Below, one piece after another: positions 1-5,176 of a stretch of 5,176 nucleotides of DNA. The stretch's first letter is position 1, and each line of letters opens with the position of its first letter. The DNA is from an uncultured Elusimicrobia bacterium (GTDB lineage Bacteria > Elusimicrobiota > Elusimicrobia > Elusimicrobiales > Elusimicrobiaceae). The stretch is taken from contig CALYRQ010000083.1 of NCBI GenBank assembly GCA_945483375.1, forward strand, positions 1 through 5,176. The letters are read 5' to 3'. Under the pieces are notes generated by a model. It saw only the letters and a list, made by a program, of their open reading frames with translations, ran no database searches and was not told the origin of the DNA. Position numbers and translations under genes: made by a program.

Positions 1-2
1 AA

Positions 3-83
3 AAAGACGGCAGCGTTGTTGAATTTCATTCTCTCTATTTTAGCAAAAAAACGCATGGGTACGCGGTGCGCGAAAGGCTCTAA
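3..83 (+). CDS. C-terminal tail of an unidentified upstream gene (partial)
   Basis: An open frame enters from the left edge and ends at TAA 81-83, giving about 26 residues that finish in HGYAVRERL. Its codon choice (GAC, GGC, AGC, GAA, TTT, CGC) resembles that of the genes downstream. The stop falls 68 bases before nifU, and a promoter lies in between, which is a sensible place for a gene to end. The tail is too short to assign to a family. Frame 1 is also open here (1-123), but it would run through the nifU promoter and has a less protein-like composition. The existence of this gene is an inference from frame and context; its function is unknown. Confidence 0.45.
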   Translation, partial: KDGSVVEFHSLYFSKKTHGYAVRERL

Positions 84-115
84 TCCTTTTTCGGGAAAGC
101 GGGAAAAAAGCAAAA

Positions 116-124
116 TGCTATAAT
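116..124 (+). promoter_or_regulatory. Extended -10 promoter of nifUS
   Basis: TGC followed directly by TATAAT (119-124) is a perfect extended -10 element (TGn plus TATAAT). No good TTGACA-like hexamer lies 16-18 bases upstream (around 96-102 the sequence is A/G-rich). That is typical of extended -10 promoters, which tolerate a poor -35. Transcription would begin at about 130-133, giving a leader of roughly 20 bases before the nifU ATG at 152. Inferred from consensus only. Confidence 0.7.
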
Positions 125-136
125 AAGGTATTATAG
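118..136. promoter_or_regulatory. Perfect 8-3-8 inverted repeat over the nifU -10 and start site (candidate operator)
   Basis: CTATAATA (118-125) and TATTATAG (129-136) are exact reverse complements separated by AGG. The left arm contains the -10 hexamer, and the right arm covers the expected transcription start. Because the left arm would not be transcribed, this cannot be an RNA hairpin from this promoter. A DNA-binding dimer that blocks RNA polymerase is the natural reading. It does not match the IscR, Fur or PerR consensus sites as I remember them. AT-rich palindromes can also arise by chance around a TATAAT box. Confidence 0.45.
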
Positions 137-143
137 AAGGGGG
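137..143 (+). promoter_or_regulatory. Ribosome binding site of nifU
   Basis: The purine run AAGGGGG ends 8 bases before the ATG at 152, a normal Shine-Dalgarno distance. It supports the 152 start, which also matches the usual MWDY N-terminus of nif-type NifU proteins. Confidence 0.75.
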
Positions 144-151
144 AAACAACT

Positions 152-1003
152 ATGTGGGATTACACCGATAAAGTAATGGATCATTTTAAAAATCCGCGCA
201 ACGTAGGGGCCATTCCCGACGCGGACGGAACGGGCCAGGTGGGCAGCCTGGTGTGCGGCGACGCCCTTAAACTGACGATTAAAGTTAACAAAGATACCGA
301 AGTAATCGAAGACGCCAAATTTGAAACATTCGGCTGTGCGAGCGCGATTGCCTCTTCTTCCATTTTAACGGAAATGATTAAAGGTAAAACGCTGGCCGAA
401 GCGGCTAAAATCACCAACCAGGATATTGCCGACGCGCTGGGCTCTCTGCCTTCCGAAAAAATGCACTGTTCCGTTATGGGAATGGAAGCGCTGGAAGCGG
501 CTGTAAAAAGCTATCGCCAGGGCGGTAAACCCGTAGTGTTTGAACAGGAAGAAGAAAAAATCGTCTGCCATTGTTTTAACGTATCGGAAGAAACTATCAT
601 CAAGGCCATTCGTACCAACCATTTGACCACGGTGGAAGACGTTACCCACTTTACCAAAGCCGGCGGCGCGTGCGGCCGGTGCAAGGGAGAAATCCAAAAG
701 ATTTTGGACAAAGTAAACGGCGCGTGCGAACTGCCTTCCCGCCCGGCGGAAAAAACGTTTGCGCAAATGACGCTGGTTGAAAAAATCAAAAAGCTGGAAC
801 ACGTGCTGGAAGAAGACATCCGGCCCAAACTGAATATGGACGGCGGATCGGCCGAGTTGGTGGATTTGCAAGGCTCCGTTGTCAAAATCCGCTTAACCGG
901 CATGTGCCACGGCTGTGCGGGCGCGGCGGGGACGCTCAAAAATTTTATCGAAAAAACGCTGAAGGAAAAAGTGGACGCTTCGCTCAGCGTGGAGCAGGCG
1001 TAA
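152..1003 (+). CDS. nifU: NifU, three-domain Fe-S cluster assembly scaffold
   Basis: This cytoplasmic scaffold accepts sulfur from NifS and iron, builds [2Fe-2S] and [4Fe-4S] clusters, and passes them to apoproteins. Residues 1-125 form the IscU-like domain, with the three cluster cysteines C35 (VCGD, including D37), C62 (FGCASAIASSS) and C106 (KMHCS). Residues 137-185 form the central BFD-like [2Fe-2S] domain, with C139-x-C141 and C174-x2-C177. Residues 206-280 form the Nfu domain, with C252-x2-C255. The sequence closely resembles Azotobacter NifU as I recall it, for example MWDY at the start, NQDIAD and EKMHCSVMG. At 283 residues it is somewhat shorter than that protein (about 310) because the linker near 186-205 is short. 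The HscA-recognition motif LPPVK of IscU reads LPSEK here, as expected for a nif-type rather than isc-type scaffold. One mild oddity is that the Gly usually following C62 is Ala. Expression probably starts at the extended -10 promoter just upstream. Assignment is firm. Confidence 0.97.
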   Translation: MWDYTDKVMDHFKNPRNVGAIPDADGTGQVGSLVCGDALKLTIKVNKDTEVIEDAKFETFGCASAIASSSILTEMIKGKTLAEAAKITNQDIADALGSLPSEKMHCSVMGMEALEAAVKSYRQGGKPVVFEQEEEKIVCHCFNVSEETIIKAIRTNHLTTVEDVTHFTKAGGACGRCKGEIQKILDKVNGACELPSRPAEKTFAQMTLVEKIKKLEHVLEEDIRPKLNMDGGSAELVDLQGSVVKIRLTGMCHGCAGAAGTLKNFIEKTLKEKVDASLSVEQA

Positions 1004-1004
1004 T

Positions 1005-2174
1005 ATGAAAGTGGTGTATTTGGATAACAACGCCACCACCCAGTGTTCTCCCGTGGTGGTGGAAGCAATGCTTCCGTATTTTGCCGAACAATACGGCAAT
1101 GCGTCGAGCATGCACGCGTTTGGCGGAAGTAACCGCCACGCGATTGACGCGGCGCGCAAGCAAGTGGCCTCTTTGTTAAACGCCCAGTATGCAGACGAAA
1201 TTATTTTTACTTCCTGCGCTACCGAGAGTGACAATACGGCTATTTTTTCCGCCGTGCGCAGTTTCCCCAAAAAGAAACACATTATCACTTCCGCCGTGGA
1301 ACATCCGGCCGTTATGGCCCCGTACCAATATTTGGAAGCCCAGGGCTACCGCGTGGATTTTATTGGTGTGGACGAATTGGGCCGTTTTGATATGGCGCGC
1401 TTTAAAAGCGTGATTGACGAAGACACCGCCCTCGTCTCCGTCATGTGGGCCAACAGCGAAACGGGAACGGTTTTCCCGATTGCCGAAATTGCCAAAATCG
1501 CGCACGAACACGGTGCGTTCATGCACACGGACGCGGTGCAGGCGGTGGGCAAAATCCCGGTGGACGTACAGGCTGCCGGGGTGGATATGCTGTCTTTATC
1601 CGGACATAAATTTCACGGGCCCAAAGGCGTGGGGGCGCTGTACGTCAAACGCGGCACGCGTTTTATGCCGTTTATGATGGGCGGCCACCAGGAAAAACAC
1701 CGCCGCGCGGGTACCGAAAACGTCCCGCTGATTGTGGGGCTCGGCAAAGCGGCCGAACTGGCCCAGGGCCGTTTGGCGGACGGCACAAATTCCCGCATCG
1801 CCGTTTTGCGCGATAAGTTGGAGCAGGGAATTTTGGCGGCCATTCCCGACGTAAAAGTAAACGGGGACCCGGAACACCGCGTGCCTAACACCACCAACGT
1901 CAGTTTCGGTTATATTGAAGGGGAATCTATTTTGATGTATCTGAACGATTTTGGAATTTGCGCGTCTTCGGGGTCGGCGTGCACGTCGGGCTCGCTGGAG
2001 CCGTCGCACGTGCTCCGGGCGATGGGCGTTCCGTTCCAGTTTGCGCACGGGTCCATTCGGTTTTCATTGTCCGACCAGACGACGGAAGCGGATATCGATT
2101 TGGTACTCAAAGAACTGCCGCCGATTATCGAGCGGCTTCGCAAGATATCGCCGTTTTCGCGCTTAGCCGCATAA
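1005..2174 (+). CDS. nifS: NifS, group I cysteine desulfurase
   Basis: This PLP-dependent enzyme converts L-cysteine to L-alanine and leaves a persulfide on its active-site cysteine for transfer to NifU. Visible features are the N-terminal YLDNNATT; TESDN (73-77); the PLP-stacking His in EHPA (H100); NSETG; the cofactor-contacting D176 and Q179 in HTDAVQ; the Schiff-base lysine K202 in SGHKFHGPKG; the RRAGTEN motif; and the mobile catalytic loop with C326 in SSGSACTSGSLEPSHVL. That loop places it in group I (NifS/IscS), not SufS. The 389 residues are normal for the family. The ATG is one base after the nifU stop, with GGAG at 991-994 inside the nifU end, so the two genes are co-transcribed and probably translationally coupled. 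No nitrogenase genes are seen, so a general Fe-S role is likelier than nitrogenase maturation. The gene is intact and the assignment is firm. Confidence 0.97.
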   Translation: MKVVYLDNNATTQCSPVVVEAMLPYFAEQYGNASSMHAFGGSNRHAIDAARKQVASLLNAQYADEIIFTSCATESDNTAIFSAVRSFPKKKHIITSAVEHPAVMAPYQYLEAQGYRVDFIGVDELGRFDMARFKSVIDEDTALVSVMWANSETGTVFPIAEIAKIAHEHGAFMHTDAVQAVGKIPVDVQAAGVDMLSLSGHKFHGPKGVGALYVKRGTRFMPFMMGGHQEKHRRAGTENVPLIVGLGKAAELAQGRLADGTNSRIAVLRDKLEQGILAAIPDVKVNGDPEHRVPNTTNVSFGYIEGESILMYLNDFGICASSGSACTSGSLEPSHVLRAMGVPFQFAHGSIRFSLSDQTTEADIDLVLKELPPIIERLRKISPFSRLAA

Positions 2175-2188
2175 ACGGACCGTCTTTT

Positions 2189-2220
2189 AAAACACCGCAC
2201 TTAACCGTGCGGCGTTTTTT
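2189..2220 (+). terminator. Intrinsic terminator after nifS
   Basis: A six-pair GC-rich stem, CCGCAC (2195-2200) with GTGCGG (2207-2212), encloses a six-base loop and is followed by CG and six T (2215-2220). Beyond one A-C mismatch the stem extends through a C-G pair and AAAA (2189-2192) paired with TTTT. It begins 15 bases after the nifS stop and closes the nifUS operon. Confidence 0.85.
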
Positions 2221-2227
2221 GTATGAT
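2201..2227 (+). promoter_or_regulatory. Possible promoter of the first phosphoesterase gene, overlapping the nifS terminator
   Basis: TATGAT (2222-2227) matches the -10 consensus at five of six positions. TTAACC (2201-2206), in the terminator loop, matches TTGACA at four of six with a short 15-base spacer. Transcription would start at about 2233-2235, essentially on the ATG at 2234. The evidence is consensus similarity only. Readthrough of the terminator is the alternative way to express the gene. Confidence 0.3.
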
Positions 2228-2233
2228 AGAAGA

Positions 2234-3673
2234 ATGAAAAAATTATTTTTATTTCTTATTTTAGCGGGGCTTTCCTGTTCTGCGTTTGCCAAAACCGTCG
2301 TGCTGTATCACTCCAGCGATACGCACGGTTTTTATTATCCTAAAAACAACCGGGGCGGTTTTGCCGCGCTGTCCGCGCTCGTGCAGAAAGAAAAATATCC
2401 GTATTTACTGTTGGACTCGGGCGATTTTGCCAACGGTACGATTGAGGCCAAAAATTCCAAAGGTCTTACCAGCGTGCGCCTGATGAACGCCGCCGGCTAT
2501 CAGGCGGTTACCGTCGGAAACCACGAATTTGATTTCGGCGATGACGGCCTTGCGCCGATATTTGCGGAAGCGGATTTTGCGGTACTGGCCGCCAATTTAC
2601 TGGAAGCCGAAACGGACACATACCCGAAAAACGTCCGTCCGTATCAAATTTTTGACGTGGACGGCGTAAAAGTGGCCGTCATCGGGCTGGCCAACCGGAC
2701 TCCCACTAAACCTACTAAAAAATACAAATTTACTAAACCGCTGTCCGCGCTGGAAAATGCGCTGGCCCGTGTGGAAAAAGAGGGCGCCGCGGTGGCGGTG
2801 GTGCTGGTGCATGATTCGTACGGGGATTACCAAAACGGTTCCTTGCCGTATATGGGGGACATCGGTAAAAAGTTTTCCGGCCGCGTGCAGGTGGTGCTGG
2901 GCGGGCACGCGCACAAAATTTTTCAAAATAAACGCGTTGGCGGCGTATTATACGCCGAAAGCGGAAAATACCTCGAACACGTAACCCGGGTGTCGGTGGA
3001 AGTGGACGATAAAACGGGAAAATTTAAAAAGGCCTGGTCCAAATTGATTCCGCTGGACGTCAAAAAAACGGGTTCGGACCAACGGGTGGCGGACCTGGCC
3101 GAAAGTTTCCGCACTCCCGGGGTGGATACGGTGCTCGGGTACGCGAAAGAAACGCTTTCGAATAAATCCCGCGGCGCGCAACAAGATTCCCCGCTTGACA
3201 ACTGGATTGCCGATTTGGGTCGCGTCTCCGCCGGAGCGGACCTCTATATCCACAATACGGGCGGTACGCGTACATCAATGGAAAAGGGGCCCGTCACCAA
3301 ACGGGATTTGATTGATATTTTTCCGTTTGACGATACGCTTGTTTTGCGGGAGATTTCGGGCCGTCAGCTGCGCACGTTTGTTAAGGCCGGCCTGCTCCCA
3401 TGGAACAAATACGCGTATTCCGGGCTGAAAATCACCTATTCCCGCACGCGGGACGGCAAAGTCCGCAACCTTAAAATTTGGGTGAACGGGCAGCCGCTTG
3501 AAAACAACCGCATGTACCGGGTCGCCACCAACTCGTTTATTGCGCGGCAGAATATTTTTGCCGGCGCGCCGAAGTTGGATGCGGGAAACGCAACCGTCTA
3601 CGGGTTGATTGAAGAGGCGTTAAAACAAGGCCGCGTCCGTGCGCCGGATACGGGGAGGATTGTTCAAAAGTAG
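2234..3673 (+). CDS. Secreted UshA/5'-nucleotidase-family metallophosphoesterase, paralogue A
   Basis: Probably a periplasmic two-metal phosphoesterase acting on nucleotides or similar phosphoesters. Residues 1-19 are a Sec signal peptide (KK, a hydrophobic stretch, cleavage after AFA). The metallophosphoesterase domain (about 20-250) has the expected ligands: D29-x-H31, D64 in DSGD, N96 and H97 with D100 in GNHEFD (the catalytic dyad in UshA), H193, and H225/H227 in GGHAH. The 5'-nucleotidase C-terminal domain (about 290-479) shows NTGGTR (R346), PFDD (F365) and TNSF (F435). The Gly-rich GGDGY loop that normally follows TNxF is replaced by RQNIFAG (438-444), so substrate choice may differ. 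The open frame extends upstream to 1958, but that part overlaps nifS in another frame. The ATG at 2234 is chosen because the signal peptide begins there. There is no convincing Shine-Dalgarno sequence, only AGAAG abutting the start. Length is 479 residues, a little below UshA (about 550). Family is firm; substrate is unknown. Confidence 0.92.
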   Translation: MKKLFLFLILAGLSCSAFAKTVVLYHSSDTHGFYYPKNNRGGFAALSALVQKEKYPYLLLDSGDFANGTIEAKNSKGLTSVRLMNAAGYQAVTVGNHEFDFGDDGLAPIFAEADFAVLAANLLEAETDTYPKNVRPYQIFDVDGVKVAVIGLANRTPTKPTKKYKFTKPLSALENALARVEKEGAAVAVVLVHDSYGDYQNGSLPYMGDIGKKFSGRVQVVLGGHAHKIFQNKRVGGVLYAESGKYLEHVTRVSVEVDDKTGKFKKAWSKLIPLDVKKTGSDQRVADLAESFRTPGVDTVLGYAKETLSNKSRGAQQDSPLDNWIADLGRVSAGADLYIHNTGGTRTSMEKGPVTKRDLIDIFPFDDTLVLREISGRQLRTFVKAGLLPWNKYAYSGLKITYSRTRDGKVRNLKIWVNGQPLENNRMYRVATNSFIARQNIFAGAPKLDAGNATVYGLIEEALKQGRVRAPDTGRIVQK

Positions 3674-3687
3674 GGGTTCATTTGACG

Positions 3688-3719
3688 CCGCCCGCTCTTG
3701 AGCGGGCGGTTCTTTTTTT
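3688..3719 (+). terminator. Strong intrinsic terminator after paralogue A
   Basis: A perfect nine-pair GC-rich stem, CCGCCCGCT (3688-3696) with AGCGGGCGG (3701-3709), has the tetraloop CTTG and is followed by TTC and seven T (3713-3719). It starts 14 bases after the stop of the first phosphoesterase gene and separates the two paralogues into different transcription units, barring readthrough. Confidence 0.93.
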
Positions 3720-3740
3720 GTTAGCATAAGAGTATCTGCA

Positions 3741-3747
3741 TAAGGAG
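3741..3747 (+). promoter_or_regulatory. Strong ribosome binding site of paralogue B
   Basis: TAAGGAG is a near-perfect anti-16S match and lies 8 bases before the ATG at 3756. It fixes that start and contrasts with the weak or absent site of paralogue A. I see no convincing -35/-10 pair between the terminator and this site. CATAAG at 3725-3730 is the best but weak -10 candidate. Confidence 0.85.
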
Positions 3748-3755
3748 TGTTTCCT

Positions 3756-5176
3756 ATGAAAAAAACATTTTTATTGTTAGCTGCCTGTTTGTTGCCGGCC
3801 GTTTTGCCGGCCGAAACCGTTACGGTATATCATACGAGCGACGTACACGGATTCTTTTACCCGCGTGAAGGCCGCGGAGGTTTTGGCGCGCTGGCCGCTG
3901 TAATTAAAGACGGGCCGGAAGATTACTTGCTGCTCGACTCGGGGGATTTTTCCAACGGAACTGTAGAAACGCGCAATTCCAAAGGATTGAAAGCCGTTCG
4001 GCTGATGAACAAAATGGGTTATCACGCCTCTACGGTGGGCAATCACGAATTTGATTTTAAAGATAAAGGCGTTGCGCCTATTTTGAATGAAGCGCAATTT
4101 CCCATTTTGGCCGCCAATTTTTATGACAAATCCACGGGTAAATATCCGTCCAACGTGGCTCCTTATAAATTTTTTGAAGTGGACGATGTAAAAGTGGCTG
4201 TTATCGGCCTGGCCAACCGCGTCCCCACCAACCCCGCCAAATCGTATTCGTACGGAAAACCTTTAAAAGCGCTTGAAAAAGCCCTCAAAGAAGTGGAGCA
4301 ACAACACCCGGACGTGGTGCTTGTCATCGTGCACGATTCGCTCAAAGACGAAAAGCACGGCACGCAGTCTTACGTGGGGGATATCGGCCGCAAATTTGCG
4401 GGCCGCGTACATGTGGTGATGGGCGGCCACGCACACCAAATTTTCCAGAATGAATATATCAACGGCGTGCTGTTTGTGGAAAGCGGCTGCTACTTGGATA
4501 ACGTCAGCAAAATCACCATTGAAACCGATGATGAAACGGGCAAAGTGGTGTCCGCCAAGTCCGAGTTGATTCCGCTTATCGTGGAAAAAACGGGCGAAGA
4601 CGAAGATATGAAAGAATATGCCGACTCCCTGCGCGAGCCGGGTGTGGACGTGTCCGTGGGCGAAGCGACGGAAACGCTTTCCAAATTCCCCGTTAAAGAG
4701 GGCGTGCAGGATGCGCCGCTTAACGTATGGATTGCGGATTTGTTAAAAGCGTATTCCGGCGCGCAGATTGCCATTCACAACAACGGCGGTACCCGCGTGG
4801 ACATGAAACAGGGCCCCGTCACCCGCCGCGACTTGATTGAAATCCATCCTTTCGACAACACGGTCACGCTTGTGGAAGTGGACGGCAAGTTCTTGAAAAA
4901 ATTTGTAAAAACCGGCTTTGCCCCGCGCAGTCTGTTTACGTATTCCGGCCTGGAAGTGTCGTACAAATTAAATAAGAAAGGCAAAGTGAAAGACGTGGAA
5001 CTTTTTGTGGACGGGAAACCCGTGGAAAACCGCAAAAAATACGTAATTGCCACCAATTCTTATATTGCGGGCGGCGGGAGCGAAGGGTTCCTGTTCAAAA
5101 AAGTCCCGGCGGAAAACAAAAAACTGTCCGGCACGACCACCATCCGCGACTTAATGGAAGAAGGGCTTAAACAAGG
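3756..5176 (+). CDS. Secreted UshA/5'-nucleotidase-family metallophosphoesterase, paralogue B (3' end outside window)
   Basis: A second enzyme of the same family, predicted to hydrolyse nucleotides or related phosphoesters outside the cytoplasm. The frame is open from ATG 3756 for 473 codons to the window edge. By comparison with paralogue A, about 14 residues are missing. Residues 1-19 form a signal peptide (MKKTFLLL, probable cleavage after LPA). The metal and catalytic residues stand at the same numbers as in paralogue A without gaps: D29, H31, D64, N96, H97, D100, H193, H225, H227. The C-terminal domain has NNGGTR (R347), PFDN (F366, N368) and TNSY (Y436), followed by a Gly-rich AGGGSEGF (438-445) near the usual GGDGY. 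It therefore looks closer to a canonical nucleotide-binding site than paralogue A. Over residues 20-100 I count about 52 of 81 identities by hand. Tandem duplication is the simplest origin. It has its own strong Shine-Dalgarno sequence downstream of a terminator. Substrate is not determined. Confidence 0.93.
   Translation, partial: MKKTFLLLAACLLPAVLPAETVTVYHTSDVHGFFYPREGRGGFGALAAVIKDGPEDYLLLDSGDFSNGTVETRNSKGLKAVRLMNKMGYHASTVGNHEFDFKDKGVAPILNEAQFPILAANFYDKSTGKYPSNVAPYKFFEVDDVKVAVIGLANRVPTNPAKSYSYGKPLKALEKALKEVEQQHPDVVLVIVHDSLKDEKHGTQSYVGDIGRKFAGRVHVVMGGHAHQIFQNEYINGVLFVESGCYLDNVSKITIETDDETGKVVSAKSELIPLIVEKTGEDEDMKEYADSLREPGVDVSVGEATETLSKFPVKEGVQDAPLNVWIADLLKAYSGAQIAIHNNGGTRVDMKQGPVTRRDLIEIHPFDNTVTLVEVDGKFLKKFVKTGFAPRSLFTYSGLEVSYKLNKKGKVKDVELFVDGKPVENRKKYVIATNSYIAGGGSEGFLFKKVPAENKKLSGTTTIRDLMEEGLKQ
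3792..3815 (+). repeat. 12-bp tandem duplication inside the signal peptide of paralogue B
   Basis: TTGCCGGCCGTT (3792-3803) is followed at once by TTGCCGGCCGAA (3804-3815), identical over the first ten bases. The repeat is in frame and encodes LPAV then LPAE, which carry the end of the hydrophobic region and the probable cleavage site. GCCGGC is self-complementary, so the two copies (3794-3799 and 3806-3811) can also pair as a six-pair hairpin with a six-base loop near the start of the coding region. Confidence 0.8.

Noticed and set aside
86..109. T-rich then A-rich stretch upstream of the nifU promoter as a possible terminator for the upstream gene
   Set aside because: The stem would be almost all A-T (TTTTTC with GAAAAA) with no T-run after it, so it does not qualify as an intrinsic terminator.
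365..871. Long antisense open frames inside nifU (also 511-1068)
   Set aside because: Shadow frames opposite a gene with all motifs intact; the translations are low-complexity Phe/His/Arg or Ser/Pro-rich without recognisable domains.
1596..2048. Antisense frames across nifS (also 893-1288 and 1176-1526)
   Set aside because: Opposite strand of a clearly coding, motif-complete nifS; they have no family features, and I saw no convincing start signals.
2175..2183. ACGG-A-CCGT inverted repeat just after the nifS stop
   Set aside because: A one-base loop cannot form a hairpin, and a nine-base symmetric string is likely by chance; the real terminator follows it.
1958..2233. Open frame extending the first phosphoesterase some 92 codons upstream
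   Set aside because: It overlaps the end of nifS and the terminator in another frame, gives an Arg/Val-rich non-homologous stretch, and would bury a clear Sec signal peptide inside the protein. The ATG at 2234 is better.
2223..2237. Four-codon mini-ORF ATG-ATA-GAA-GAA-TGA overlapping the paralogue A start
   Set aside because: It ends in an ATGA-like overlap with the real ATG and could suggest coupling, but it has no ribosome binding site and would sit on or before the likely transcript start. Too short to support.
2267..2278. GLSC as a lipobox in the paralogue A signal peptide
   Set aside because: Position -3 is Gly instead of Leu/Val/Ile, and a good AFA signal peptidase I site follows four residues later.
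4490..5056. Ser/Thr-rich antisense open frames inside paralogue B
   Set aside because: Mirror frames of the coding strand; the Ser/Thr bias follows from its codon use, and the sense frame carries all enzyme motifs.

Overview
The window reads as ordinary chromosomal DNA from an anaerobic or microaerophilic Gram-negative-type bacterium. The basis is a full-length nif-type NifU, secreted phosphoesterases with Sec signal peptides, roughly balanced GC, and similar codon use in all genes. The phylum cannot be fixed from the sequence. A lineage such as Elusimicrobiota would fit, but that is a weak guess. All genes lie on the + strand and coding density is high.

Layout. Positions 3-83 hold what looks like the last 26 codons of an unidentified upstream gene. 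A 68-bp gap follows, with an extended -10 promoter embedded in a perfect 8-3-8 inverted repeat (118-136) and a Shine-Dalgarno sequence. Next comes a two-gene Fe-S cluster assembly operon: nifU (152-1003, three-domain scaffold) and nifS (1005-2174, group I cysteine desulfurase), one base apart and closed by an intrinsic terminator (2189-2220). Only 13 bases after that terminator starts a secreted UshA/5'-nucleotidase-family metallophosphoesterase (2234-3673), followed by a strong terminator (3688-3719). A paralogue of the same family (3756 to the window edge) has a strong Shine-Dalgarno sequence and lacks only about its last 14 residues.

Function. NifS takes sulfur from cysteine and passes it to NifU, where [Fe-S] clusters are built for transfer to client proteins. 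No nitrogenase genes are visible, so this pair is probably the housekeeping or anaerobic Fe-S system. The two phosphoesterases probably hydrolyse nucleotides or related phosphoesters in the periplasm or at the cell surface for phosphate or nucleoside scavenging. They are unlikely to be functionally tied to nifUS, because a terminator separates them.

I see no clearly novel multi-gene system. The points most worth a second look are the palindrome over the nifU start region, the start of the first phosphoesterase gene (possibly leaderless and overlapping the nifS terminator), and the divergence of the two paralogues at the predicted nucleoside-binding loop while their metal centre is unchanged.
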